DNA of 32,166 nucleotides from Gemmataceae bacterium (GTDB taxonomy: Bacteria > Planctomycetota > Planctomycetia > Gemmatales > Gemmataceae): positions 1 through 32,166 of the forward strand of contig JAIEQO010000847.1 in the NCBI GenBank assembly GCA_019747655.1, read 5' to 3'. Below are positions 1 through 12,000 of this stretch, in pieces (the first letter of the stretch is position 1; every line of letters begins with the position of its first letter). Position numbers and translations under genes: made by a program. Below the pieces are notes generated by a model that was not told where the DNA came from, ran no database searches, and saw nothing but the letters and a program-made list of their open reading frames with translations.

Positions 1-3000
1 GGCAGGAATGTCGCCCGCGGCCGCGTCCGCGAGACCGCCTGCGGCACGGCTTGGTCCCGCGGGGCGGCCGACTCGGCCCGCGGTTCCGGGCCCCCGCGGT
101 CGGCCGTCGGCGACGACTCGGCGGCCGACGCCCACCCGCTCAGGTCGGCGAAGAGGGCCCCCGGCAGCTCGTGCTCGTTCCCGACGTTCAGGTCCGAGGA
201 CAGGAGCGACCGCTTCGCCGTGCCGGGGGTCAGCGACTCGAACATGACGGACGCCGGGTCGGGCAGGTGGCCCAGCCCCAGCGCATGGCCCAGCTCGTGG
301 GTGATGACCGTCTGGAAGTCGAACTGGGCGGCCCCGGCGGCCGGGTCGGCCCCGGCGTACCAGTCCCAGCCGTCGATCAGGGTGATCTGGCTGGTGACCG
401 GGTCGTACACCGCCAGCACCCCGGCCGCCATCCCCCCGAGGACGGACTTGGGGGCGAGGTCGACGACCACGTTCGCGGCGGCCGGGTCGTCCACCTCGAC
501 CACGTCCACGCCGTACGGCTCGACCAGGGCGTCGATGCCGGCGACGGCGTCGGCGATCCGGGCCCGCTGGCCCGGGCTGAACGGGTCGGCGGCGTCGACG
601 TACACGAACAGGCTGGTCGGGAGCAGCTCGCCGGCCGGGTTCCCGTCCTCCACCCCGGACCCGGCCGCCGCCTGGCCGCTGGACGCGCTGCCGGAGGTGT
701 TCAGCCGGTCGACGACGAGCCCGGTGCGGACGGTGGCGACCGCCCCGGACAGGGTGAGCAGGGCCTTCGGGGCGTAGACGAACCCGCTGACCCCCTCCCG
801 GGCGCTGCCGCTGAACGTCATCGCCAGGGTGTTGTCGCGGGCCTGGAAGAGGGTGATGCCGGCGTAGGTGCCGGTGGCCGCGGGGGAGAGCGTGACGGCC
901 GCCGCCCCGCTGAACGAGGCCCCGCCGAAGGTCCCGCCGGCGCTCGGGTAGTTGCTCCCGGCCAGGTAGATCATCACCCCGCTGCCGGCCAGGGTGGCGC
1001 TACCGCTGACGGACAGCCCCCCGCCGGAGATGACGTAGACGCCCGGGTTGAGCGTCACCCGGGCCGCCCCGCTCACGTTGATCTGCGAGTACCGCCCCGG
1101 GTTCAGGGTGACGGCCGAGCTGCCGCCGATGGTGGCGTTGGTCGGCGTCCCGCCCGGGTTCGCGGGGACCGGCAGGTTGGCCAGCGGGTCGGCCAGCGCC
1201 GCGGCCCCGGTGGCTGGGGCGGGCGTGACCTGCGGGGCCCCGGACCGGGAGTACCCGCCCCGGACGCGGACGCTACCGGCGGTCACCCGCGCGCTGCCGG
1301 ACGCAGACAGGGCGGAGTTCGAGTTCGAGTTCACCACCAGGGCCCCGCCGATCCCGATGGTCGCCGCCCCGCTCAGGGTGACGGCCCCGCTCAGGGTCGG
1401 GTTGAGGGCGACGATCGAGGTGCCGACGGCGGCCGTGCTGGTGACCGTGACCGGGGCGCCGAGCCGGCGGGCGATCGAGATCGTGATCGTCGGCGGGGTC
1501 CCGAGGACGAAGTAGGTGTGCGGGGCGGACACGCTGAACACCCCGCCGGCCGGGCCGGTGATCGTGCCGGCCGAGGTCTGCCCGTCGCCCCAGTTGATGG
1601 CGGCGGAGTAGTAGGTGAGCGGCCCGGCCCCGTTCGGGTCGGTGAAGGTGGCCACCACCGGGGCGCTGGACAGGGCGGAGGCGTAGGGAACGGTCAGCCC
1701 GCCGGTCGCCGTCACCTTCCCGTACTCGACCACCGCGGGGCCCGAGGCGGTCGCCGCCGGGGAGCCGCCGTGGACGACGGTGACGGTCACGGTGAACGTC
1801 CCCACGGCGGCGTAGGTGTGGGTGCCCTTGACCGGGAACACGCCGTTGACCGCCGTGCCGATCGTGCCGGCGGTCGGGGTGGTGCCGTCGCCCCAGTCGA
1901 TCGTCGCCGAGTAGTTCGCCGCCGCGTCGGCCCCGCTCGGGTCGGTGAAGGTGGCCACCGTCTGGCCGGTCAGCGGGATGTCGATCACCCCCGCGAACGG
2001 GGCGAACGTCGGGGTGACGGCCGGGTTCGAGACGACGGCCGCCGCGGTCACGACCTTCGGGCCCGGCGAGGCCGACACGTGCCGGACGGTGACGGTCACG
2101 GTATTCGTGCCGGCGGCGTAGGTGTGCCCGCCGAGGACGCTGAACGTGCGGCCGTCGTCACCGAGGGCGATGGCGCCGGCGGCCGGGGCTGTGCCGTCGC
2201 CCCAGTCGATCGTGGCCGAGTAGGCGGCCGGGGCGCCCGGGCCGGCCGGGTCGGTGAACGTGGCCACCGTGACGAGGCCGGTCGGCGCGTTCCGGGTGGC
2301 GGCGACGCCGACGCCCTGGGCGACCAGGTACGGGTTGAGGACGGTCGCCGTGTCCGTCACCGCCGCGTCCGGCGACCCGGTGTGCTTGAGGGTGACGGCG
2401 ACGGTCTTCGTCCCGGTCGTCGCGTAGGTGTGGTTGCCGCGGACGGTGTACGTCCCGCCGCTCAGGCTGATGGTCCCGTCGCCCGTCGTGCCGTCGCCCC
2501 AGTCGATCGTCGCGGCGTAGGAGGCCGGGGCGTCCGGGCCGGTCGGGTCGGTGAACGTGGCCACCACCACCGGCCCGGTGTCGGCGGCCTTGGTGGCCGC
2601 CAGGGCGAACCCGCCGGTGCCGACCAGGGCCGGGGCCGTCACGGCGACTGCGGCCGTGACGGCGACCGCCGGCAGGGTGTCGTGGGTGAGCGTGACCCGG
2701 ACCGTGTAGCCGCCCGAGTTCGCGTAGGTGTGGGACCCGGTGACCGGGTAGGCACCGTTGACCGGGGCCCCGACGGTGCCGGCGGTCGGGGCGGTGCCGT
2801 CGCCCCAGTCGATCGTCGCGGCGTACCGCGCCACCAGCTCCGGGCCGCCCGGGTCGGTGAACGTGGCGACGGTAATCGTCCCGGTCGTCACCCCCTTGCC
2901 GGCGGTGAACGGGCCGCCCGCGGCCGGGACGATCGGCACGTTCGTGACCACCACCGGGATGGTGTAATCGGTGTACGCGCCGTTCTTGTCGACCACCCGA

Positions 3001-6000
3001 CCGTACACGGTGAACGTGCCGTCGTCGGCCCCGACGAAGGTGGTCGACGGCGAGGTGCCGGCCGCGGCGTAGGTCGCGGCCAGCCCCCCGGCGCTGAGGG
3101 CGAAGCTGTACCGGAGGCCGGCGGCGACGACGGCCGGGGCCGGCGAGAACGGGTTCGTGAACGTCAGGGTCGCCGACGTTCCTTCGGCGATGGCGAGGTC
3201 GGCCGGCGGGGTGGCGGTCGGCGGCACGCCCGCGGCCGTCACCGCGGCGGAGACGGACCGGGACAGCCCGCTCGCCGTTGTCACGGTGAATGTGACGGTG
3301 TAGACGCCGGCGTCCGGGGCGGTGAACGTGAAGGTGTCGCCGGTGCCCACCAGGGTCGTGCCGGCCACCGCCCACGTCCGGGTCAGGCTGGTGCGGTCGC
3401 CGGGGTACGAGTACGACCCGGCGAAGGAGACCGAGCCGCCGGCCGGGGTCGCCCGGGCCGGCAGCGGGTTCACGGCCGGGGCCACCTCGTCGACCGTGAC
3501 GGTCGCGGCCGTCGTATTCGACCCCACCTGCTGGTTGCCCAGCTTTTCGGTGACGGTGAGCGACACGCCGAAGGTGCCGCTGACGCCCGGGTTGAAGGGG
3601 AGGTCCTGACCGGAGTAGGCGGCGAACGGCTGGCCGTTCCGGGTGACGGTCCAGGCGTAGGCGTAGGTGTTCACCGCGACCGGGTTGGCCACACTGCCGC
3701 GGAGGGCGACGGCCGTGCCGACCGGGGCGGTCTGGTTGGGTGTCAGCGGCGTGAGGACCGGGGCCGCCGGGGCGACGGTGATGGTCACGGTCAGGGTCGC
3801 CGTCGCCCCGTCCGACGCGGTCGCCACGACGACCGCCGTGTACGTCCCGGCGTTGCCGGCCGGCCAACTGAACCGGCCGTCGGTGGCCCGGATGGTGGCC
3901 CCGGCCGGGGCCGAGGAGAGCGCGTACGTCACCGCCCGGCCGGGGTTGGTGACGGCCGCCGAGAACAGGAGCTGGCCGCCCTTGTCCACGGACTGGTTCG
4001 ACACCCCGGCCGGGAACTGGAGCGCCGGCGGGGTGCCGAGTACCTGCGTGAGGGCCGTGTTGCCCGCCGGGGTGACGACGGTGACGGCCGCCAGCGGGGC
4101 CGCCGACCGGTCGAGCACGTCCGCCCCGTTCCCGCCGATGACCGTGGTCGGGCCGGCGTTCGGGGCCAGCTTGAACAGGTTGTTCCCCTGCCCGCCGTAG
4201 AGCACGTCGCCGCCCGGTCCGGCCACCAGGGTGCTGCCGCCGCCCAGGCTCGCGCCGATCGTGAAGCTGGTGATGTACAGGAGGTAGTCGCCCTGCGACG
4301 TGTTCACCGCCCCGTCCTCGGCCCAGGTGTCGACCTGCACGTAGTACCGGCCGTCGGCCGGCAGCCGGAGGTCGAAGACGAGCGAGTCGAGCGACTCCAG
4401 CTCGTCGTCGTTGGTGGCCAGCAGGTTGCCGGCCGCGTCGTACACCCGGAGGACCGTGTCGAGCGGGCGGGGGTTGCCCGGCAGCACGCCCGACAACACC
4501 TCGAACGACATCAGGTCGCCCTGCCGGCCGGCGAAGGCGTACCAGTCGGACCGCGACCGGCCGGCGGCGTCCAGCCCGATCGACCCGGCCGCCGCCACCG
4601 CCGCCACCGCGAACGGCCGCCCGGCGTAGAGCGCCCCGGCGGCCAGGGTGTTCGGCACCACCAGCCCCGGCAGCGCGCCGAGGTCCTGGGCGGCGGCCAT
4701 CGACCCGTGCGGGGCGGCCTGGGCCGGGACGACCACCCCGCCCTGGGCGAACGCCAGCCGGATCGCCTCCCGCTCGCCGAAGAACAGGTCGTTCAGGGTG
4801 TCGAACCGGCTGATCCCGATGGACGCCGGCGACCCCATGACGTGCCGCACCGTCTCGGCCGCGTAGACCGTCGCCCCGGCCGGGACGGACGTGCCGCGGA
4901 CGATCGGGAGGAGGTCGGCGTCGGCCGACTGGGCGGCGGCCGGCTGTCGGAAGACCGGGTAGAAGTCGGCCGGGTTCAGGCCGCTCACCTGCCCGCCGTT
5001 CAGGAACACCTGGTAGCCGCCGCCGCCGATCGGGCCGAAGGCGTCGGTGTGCCGCAGCCCGGCCAGGTGGGCCAACTCGTGGGCCGCGAGCCCGGCCGAC
5101 AGGGCGACGAAGTTCGCGGTCGTCCGGTCCGGCTCGCCGGCCGCCCCGAGGATCAGGCTGGCGTTCACCGACGCGGTCCCGCCCAGGTCGGCGTTGGCGA
5201 AGTCGACCTCCTCGGCCTGCCCGCCGGCCGGCGGCTTGTTGAAGGAGATGGTGACGAACTCGCCGCCGGTCGGGCGGGTGAGCGCCCGGGCCGTCGCCGG
5301 GCTCTGGGTGAACACGTACCCGTTGCGGTAGGTCGTCGCGCCGGCGACGGCGGCCGAGGTGAAGGCGGCGTACATCCCCTCCAGCTTCTGCTGGATCGCG
5401 TCCCGCTCGGCCGGGGTGTAGACGTGGTTGTTCGGGCTGAGCGGGGTGTAGGTGTCGAAGTCGAGGAAGACGACCTGCGGCACCCCGGCCTGGAGGAAGT
5501 CGGCCCCGGCCCCGCCGGTCAGGCTGTCCCGGCCGCCGCCGCCGTAGAGCGACACGCCCCCGGCCCCGGCCGCCGGGTTCCCGGTCAGCGCGTCGCCGTA
5601 GATCGTGCCGACCACGCTCGCAACGGCCTGGGCGTCGGAGGCCCCGGCGAAGGTGATCGTCCCGCCGGCCACCGGCTGGGACGCCCGGCTCAGGTCGAAC
5701 GCCAGCGGGGCCCCGAGCTGGTGGAAGTTGAGGACCACGTTCCCGGGCGTCGGGGCGGTGATCGTGTTCTCGCCGAGGCCGGCCCCGGCGTACTTCAGGG
5801 TGGTCAGCCCGGACCCGGCGGTGACGACGTTGGCCCCGGTGGTCAGGGTGAAGCGGTTGTCCCGGGCGTTGCCGGTCAGGGTGTTCCCGAACGGGCTGCC
5901 GATCACGTCCGGCACAGTCGGGTTGGTGAGCGTGAGGGTGAGCGAGCCGGTGACGGCCTGGGCGGACGTGACGCCGAGGTTCAGGGTCGCCGCGGTGGTC

Positions 6001-9000
6001 AGCCCGGACAGGTCTATGATGTCGGTGTTGTTCGGGTTCGTCTGGGTGATGGTGTGCTGCCCGGCGGCCCCGCGGAAGGCGTAGGTGGTCTGCCCGCCCC
6101 CGCCGACGAGCGATGTCCGCCCGGACCCGGCCACCAGGGTGGCGTCGCCCGACCCGGCGATCAGGGTGGCGTTCCCGGCCCCGGCCACCAGCGAGTTGGC
6201 CAGGGCGTTACCGCGGATCAGGTCGTTCCCGGCGGCCGACCCGACGACCCCGCTGAACGGCCCGATCAGGTAGAGCGAGACGTTGGCGGCGACCGGCTGG
6301 GTGGCGGCCGCGGCCGCCGCCGCGGTGGCCGCACCACCGACCGACAGCCCGAGGTCGATCTCCACCCGGGCGGCGGTCGGGAAGAGGATGGTGTTGGTGC
6401 CCGACTGCAGCTCGTCCGTCGAGGACTGTTCGAGGCCGACCGTGCCGAGGGCGTCCAGGTAGCCGGTGAACGGGCTGGCCAGGCTCCCGGACAGGGAGTA
6501 GGTGTTGTCGCCGTTCTGGCCGAACAAGCCGACGTTCACCCCGCCGACGGCCTTCAGGTGGTCGGTCCCTCCGCCGCCGAAGAGCCGGACCCCGTTGCCG
6601 GCGATGGCGGTCAGCGACGCCAGCCCGTTCCCGCCGTTGACCAGGGTGTTGCCGGTGCCGGACCGGTCGGTCAGGGCGTTCGCCAGCCCGGTCCCGCCGA
6701 CGACGAGCACGTTGGTGCCGAAGGAGTTGTCGATCACGTTGCCGTTCCCGGCCCCGCCGAGGACCGTCGAGTCGAGCAGGTCGGCGGCGGTGAGCCGGTT
6801 GCCGTCCCCGGTCCCGCCGACGGCGAACACGTTCTTGCCGCCGGACGCCGAGACGAGGTTGCCGTCGCCGTTCCCGCCGAGGACGGTGACGTCGGTCCCG
6901 TTCACCGAGACGACCGTGTCGTTGTTCCCGGACCCGCCCAGGAGGGAGACGTTCGTGCTGCCGGTGTCGATCAGGTAGAGGTTGTCGCCGGACCCGCCGA
7001 CCAGGCTGACGTTCGTCCCGCCGCCCGACACGAGGGAGGCGTTGTTGCCGGACTGGCCGAGCAGGTACGAGTTCGTCCCGCCGGTCCGGGTGAGGAGGTT
7101 GTTCTTGCCCGACCCGCCGATGAGGACGACGTTGTCGCCGCCGGTGGCGGTCAGCGAGTTGCCGTCGCCGAACCCGCCGACGAGCACCGCGTTGTTCACC
7201 CCGGTCACGTCGAGCGTGTTGTTCTTGCCGAACCCGCCGACCAGCTCGGCCCCGGACACCCCGGCCGAGGCGGCCAGGGTGTTGTTGTCCCCGAACCCGC
7301 CGATCAGGACCACCCCGGTGCTCGCCCCGGAGGCGGACAGCGAGGCGTTCCCGCCCAGCCCGCCGATCAGCAGTGCCCCGGTGGCGTCGGCGACCGACAG
7401 GCGGGAGCCGTTGCCCGACCCGCCGACGAGGGAGACGTTCGTCCCGCCGGTCGCCGAGAGGGAGGCGTTGTTCCCCGACCCGCCGATGAGCGAGACGTTG
7501 ATCGACCCCGCCCCCGACACCAGCGAGGCGTTGGCCCCGGACCCGCCGACCAGCGACACGTTCACCGAGCCGGCCCCGGCCGAGAGGGAGGCGTTGCTGC
7601 CGGACCCGCCGACGAGGGTGACGTTCCGCGCCCCGGCCCCGGCGACCAGGGAGGCGTTGCCCCCCGACCCGCCGACCAGCGACACGTTCCCGCCGAGCGC
7701 GACCAGCGAGCTGTTGCTCCCCGACCCGCCGATGAGGGACACGTTCCGCGACCCCCCGCCGGCGACCAGGGAGGCGTTATTCCCCGACCCGCCGATCAGG
7801 CTGACGTTGGCCGACCCGCCGCCGGCCACCAGCGACGAATTGCTCCCCGACCCGCCCACCAGCGTCACGTTCGTCGAGCCGGCCCCGGCGATGAGGGAGG
7901 CGTAGCTGCCGGACCCGCCGACCAGCGACACGTTCCCGCCGAGCGCGACCAGGGAGCTGTTACTTCCCGACCCGCCGACCAGGGTGACGTTGGCCGATCC
8001 GCCGCCGGCGACCAGCGAGGTGTTGCCGCCCGACCCGCCCACGAGGCTGACGTTCCCGCCCAGCGCGACCAGCGAGGTGTTGCCGCCGGACCCGCCGACC
8101 AGGCTGACGTTCGCCGACCCGCCGCCGGCCACCAGGGTGGCGTTATTCCCCGACCCGCCGACCAGGCTGACGTTGCGGCTCCCCCCCCCGGCGACGAGGG
8201 AGGCGTTGCCCCCCGACCCGCCGACCAGCGACACGTTCCGCGAGCCCCCGCCGGCGACCAGGGAGGCGTTGTTCCCGGACCCGCCGACCAAGCTGACGTT
8301 CCCGCCGAGCGCGACCAGGGAGTTGTTGCCCCCCGACCCGCCGACGAGGCTCACATTGGTCGATCCGCCCCCGGCGACCAGGGAGGCGTTGTTCCCCGAC
8401 CCGCCGACGAGCGTGACGTTGGCCGACCCGCCGCCGGCGACGAGCGACGTGTTACCGCCCGACCCGCCGACCAGCGACACGTTCCCGGCCGTGGCGACGA
8501 GCGAGCTGTTGTTGCCGGACCCGCCGACCAGGGTCACGTTCCCCGACCCGGTTCCGGCGACGAGGGAGCTGTTGCCCCCCGACCCGCCGATCAGGCTGAC
8601 GTTACTCGACCCGGACCCCGCCACGAGCGAGCTGTTGTTGCCGGACCCACCGACCAGGCTGACGTTGCCGCCCAGCGCGACGAGGGAGGTGTTGCCGCCG
8701 GACCCGCCGACCAGCGACACGTTCGTCGACCCGGCCCCGGCGACGAGGGAGGCGTTGTTGCCCGACCCGCCGACCAGCGACACGTTCCCGCCGAGGGCGA
8801 CGAGCGAGCTGTTGCCGCCCGAACCGCCGATGAGGCTCACGTTGCTACTGCCGGCCCCGGCCACCAGGGAGGCGTTGCTTCCCGACCCGCCCACGAGGCT
8901 GACGTTCCCGCCGAGCGCGATCAGGGAGGCGTTACCCCCGGACCCGCCGACCAGCGACACGTTCCGCGACCCGCCGCCGGCGACGAGCGACGTGTTACCG

Positions 9001-12000
9001 CCCGACCCGCCGACCAGCGACACGTTCCGCGCCCCGGCCCCGGCCACCAGGGAGGCGTTGTTCCCCGACCCGGCCGCCAGCGTCACGTTGGTGGCGTTGT
9101 CCGCCTTCAGCAGGTCGCTCCCGCCGCCGCCCACGACGCTCGCCCCGCTCCCGGCCGTCAGGGTGTCGGCCCCGGCGGTGCCGATGACCGTCTGGAAGGT
9201 GCCGGTCAGCCGGACCGAGTTGCCGTCCCCGTCGAACGGCTGGGCGGCGCCGGTCGTCGTCAGGTCCAGGGTGACGCCGTCCTGCCGGGACAGGTCGAGC
9301 GTGTTCGCCCCCGTCCCGGCGGCCACGTTCAGGACGTTCCCGGTGCTGGCGTCCACCGTCACGGGCACGAACCGGTTGGGCCCGGACCCGCCGGTCAGGG
9401 TGTCGTTGCCGGACGCGAAGAAGGTGTTCGGGCCGCTCCCGCCGACCAGCTCGTTGGTGCCCGAGTCGCCGAAGAAGACGTTGGTCGACGCCCCGCCGGT
9501 GAACTTGTTCGACCCGCCGACGGCGATGAACTGGACGGTGGTGGCGGCGGTCAGGGACGGGTCGACGAACACCCGGTTGTTCCCCCGGGCCAGAACGACC
9601 GCGACGTTCGTGCCCGTCAGCAGGTCGGCGGCGGTGACGGTCTTCTGCACCGGGTTGGCGGCGGTGCCGGCGGCGACCGCCTGGACGGTGGTGGCGATCT
9701 CCCCGCCCGCGCTGGCCGAGTCGGCCACCAACACCCGAACCGTCGTCGGGCCGGCCACCGGCGGGATGCGGAAGGTGAAGGCCGACCCGCCCGGGGTGTC
9801 GTTGATGTACGTCCGGCCGTTGACCTGGACGGTGTACCGGAACGAGTAGACCCCGGCCGGGTTGGACACCACCGCCTGGAACCCGGTGGTGCCGTCGGCG
9901 GCGGTGTCCAGGTACCGCAGGGTCGGCCTGGGCGGGGCGTGGGCGACGGCGAACGTCGTGGTGGCCGTCCCCGACCCGCCGGTGAAGTCGCGGACCAGCA
10001 GGGTCGCGGTGTACGTCCCGGCGACGAGCGGGACGACGCCCAGGGTCGGCAACACCCCGACCTGGGAGAACCCGTTCGGCCCGGTCACCGTCCACAGGTA
10101 GCTGGCCTTCGACAGGTCCGACAGGTCCGCCCCGGGCTGGGTGGCGGTGCCGGTCAGGGTGACGGCGTCCCCCTCCAGGATGGCGGTTTGCGGCGGGGTC
10201 GGCGGGCTGACGGCGATCGACACACCGACCGCCGCCGGCGGGACGACGGCGGACGTGCCGGCCGCCGGCGGGCCGGCCGTGTACGGGACGCCGCCGGCGG
10301 TCGCGGTGACGGTCACGTCGTACCGGCCGGGGCGGGCGGCCGGCACGGTCAGCGTGCCGGTGGTGCCGGTGTCGTAGGTGCGGGTGATCCCGTCCGGGCC
10401 GAACACGCTCCAGGCGTAGGTCGTGCCGACGGCGGCCGGGGCGAGGGCGGCCGACCAGGTGAGCGACTGCCCGGCGGCCGGGTTGGCCGTCGGGGTGACG
10501 GCCAGCGCGCGGGCCGTGGCCGCCACCCCGACGACCACCGGGTAGGAGGTCTCCACCCCGTTCGGGTCGGTGGCCGTCAGGGTGACGACGACCGTGCCCG
10601 GGGCGGACGGGGTGAAGGTGAAGCTGCCGCCGGTGCCGGTCGCGGAGCTGAGTGTGCCGGCGGTGGTGGTGGCCCGCCACGACAGGGTGTAGGCGGTGCC
10701 GGTGCCGGACCCCGGCCGGTTCGGGTCGGCGTCGGTGGCCGTCCCGGTCAGGGTCAGCGGCACGCCGGGCGGCGCCGCCGTCGGGCCGGTGATGGTCACG
10801 GTGGGGACGGACCGGGCGACCCGGACGAGGACCGGGGTGCCGACGCCGGTGCGGCCCCGGTCGTCGGTGACCGCCAGGGTGACGGTGTAGTTGCCGTCCG
10901 CGGCCGGGGTGAAAGCGAACACCCCGGTGGCGTTGGTCGCCTGGGTGACCGGCTGGCCGTTGTCCGGGGTGACGGTCCAGGCGAACGACAGGCTCCGCCG
11001 CAGGGCGGCGTCGGTGACCACCGCCTGCAGCTCGACGACGGTGCCGGCCGCCACCGCGGTGCCGGGGCGGACGACCACCTGGGCCGCCGGGGCGGCGGTG
11101 TTGTACAGGCTGACATCGTCGGCCCCGGCGGCCTCCGTCCCGTCCCGCACCGCCAGGGTGGCCAGGTAGAGCCCGCCGGCGGTCGGGGTGAAGGTCAGCG
11201 TCGGGGCGGTGGTGACGGTCCCGGCCGGGAGGGCGAACGCCGCCCCGCCCAAGGTCACGCTCCACCGGTAGGTGTAGGCCGGGACGACGGCGAGGCCGGT
11301 CTTCGGGTCGGTGGCGGCCTGCCGCGGGTCGGCGACCCGGCTGGTCAGGGTGACCGGCTGGCCGGCCACGGCGGCGAACGGCACCGGGGTGCCGAGCGGG
11401 TTGCCGGTGATCGTCACCCCGAGGGTGGTGGCCGACACCACGATCTGGGCCGAGGTGGCGGTCGTCACCCCGCCGCGGCTGTCGGTGACGGTCACCGCCA
11501 GGACGTAGCTGCCGACCCGCTGGGGGGTGAAGAAGAACGTCTCCTGGTCGCTCGCCCCGTCGGCCACCACGGTGGCGTCGGGCAGGGCGACCGGGGAGCC
11601 GTTGAACGTCACCGTCCAGGCGTACCGGTACGTCTTGCCCGGGACGGCGTCGGTCAGGACCGGGGTGAACGGGACGGTGACGCCGACCAGGGCATCGGCC
11701 GGGGTGGCCAGGGTGACGGTCGGCGGGACGTTGGACAGGATGCTCTGGGCGAACTCGGACGTGTTCCCGCCGGCGTCGGTGGCGGTGACGGTCACCACCT
11801 CGCTGGTGGTCGTGGCGACGCCGACGAAGTTGACCGACACGGCCGCCCGGCCGGCGGCGTCGGTGGTGACGGCGGCCGACCCCAGATACCGCCGGCCCTC
11901 GCCGTACCCGCTCGGGTCGGCGGCGTCGGAGGCGTAGAAGTCGAGGGTGTAGGTGCTGTTCGGGGCGGCGGAGAGGGTGCCGCGGGGGTTGCTGGTCGCC

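Noticed and set aside
6982-9849. Possible CRISPR array or non-coding tandem repeat
   Set aside because: The period is 57/63 bp, the frame is kept, and the units translate to a consistent beta-roll repeat; there are no unique spacers.
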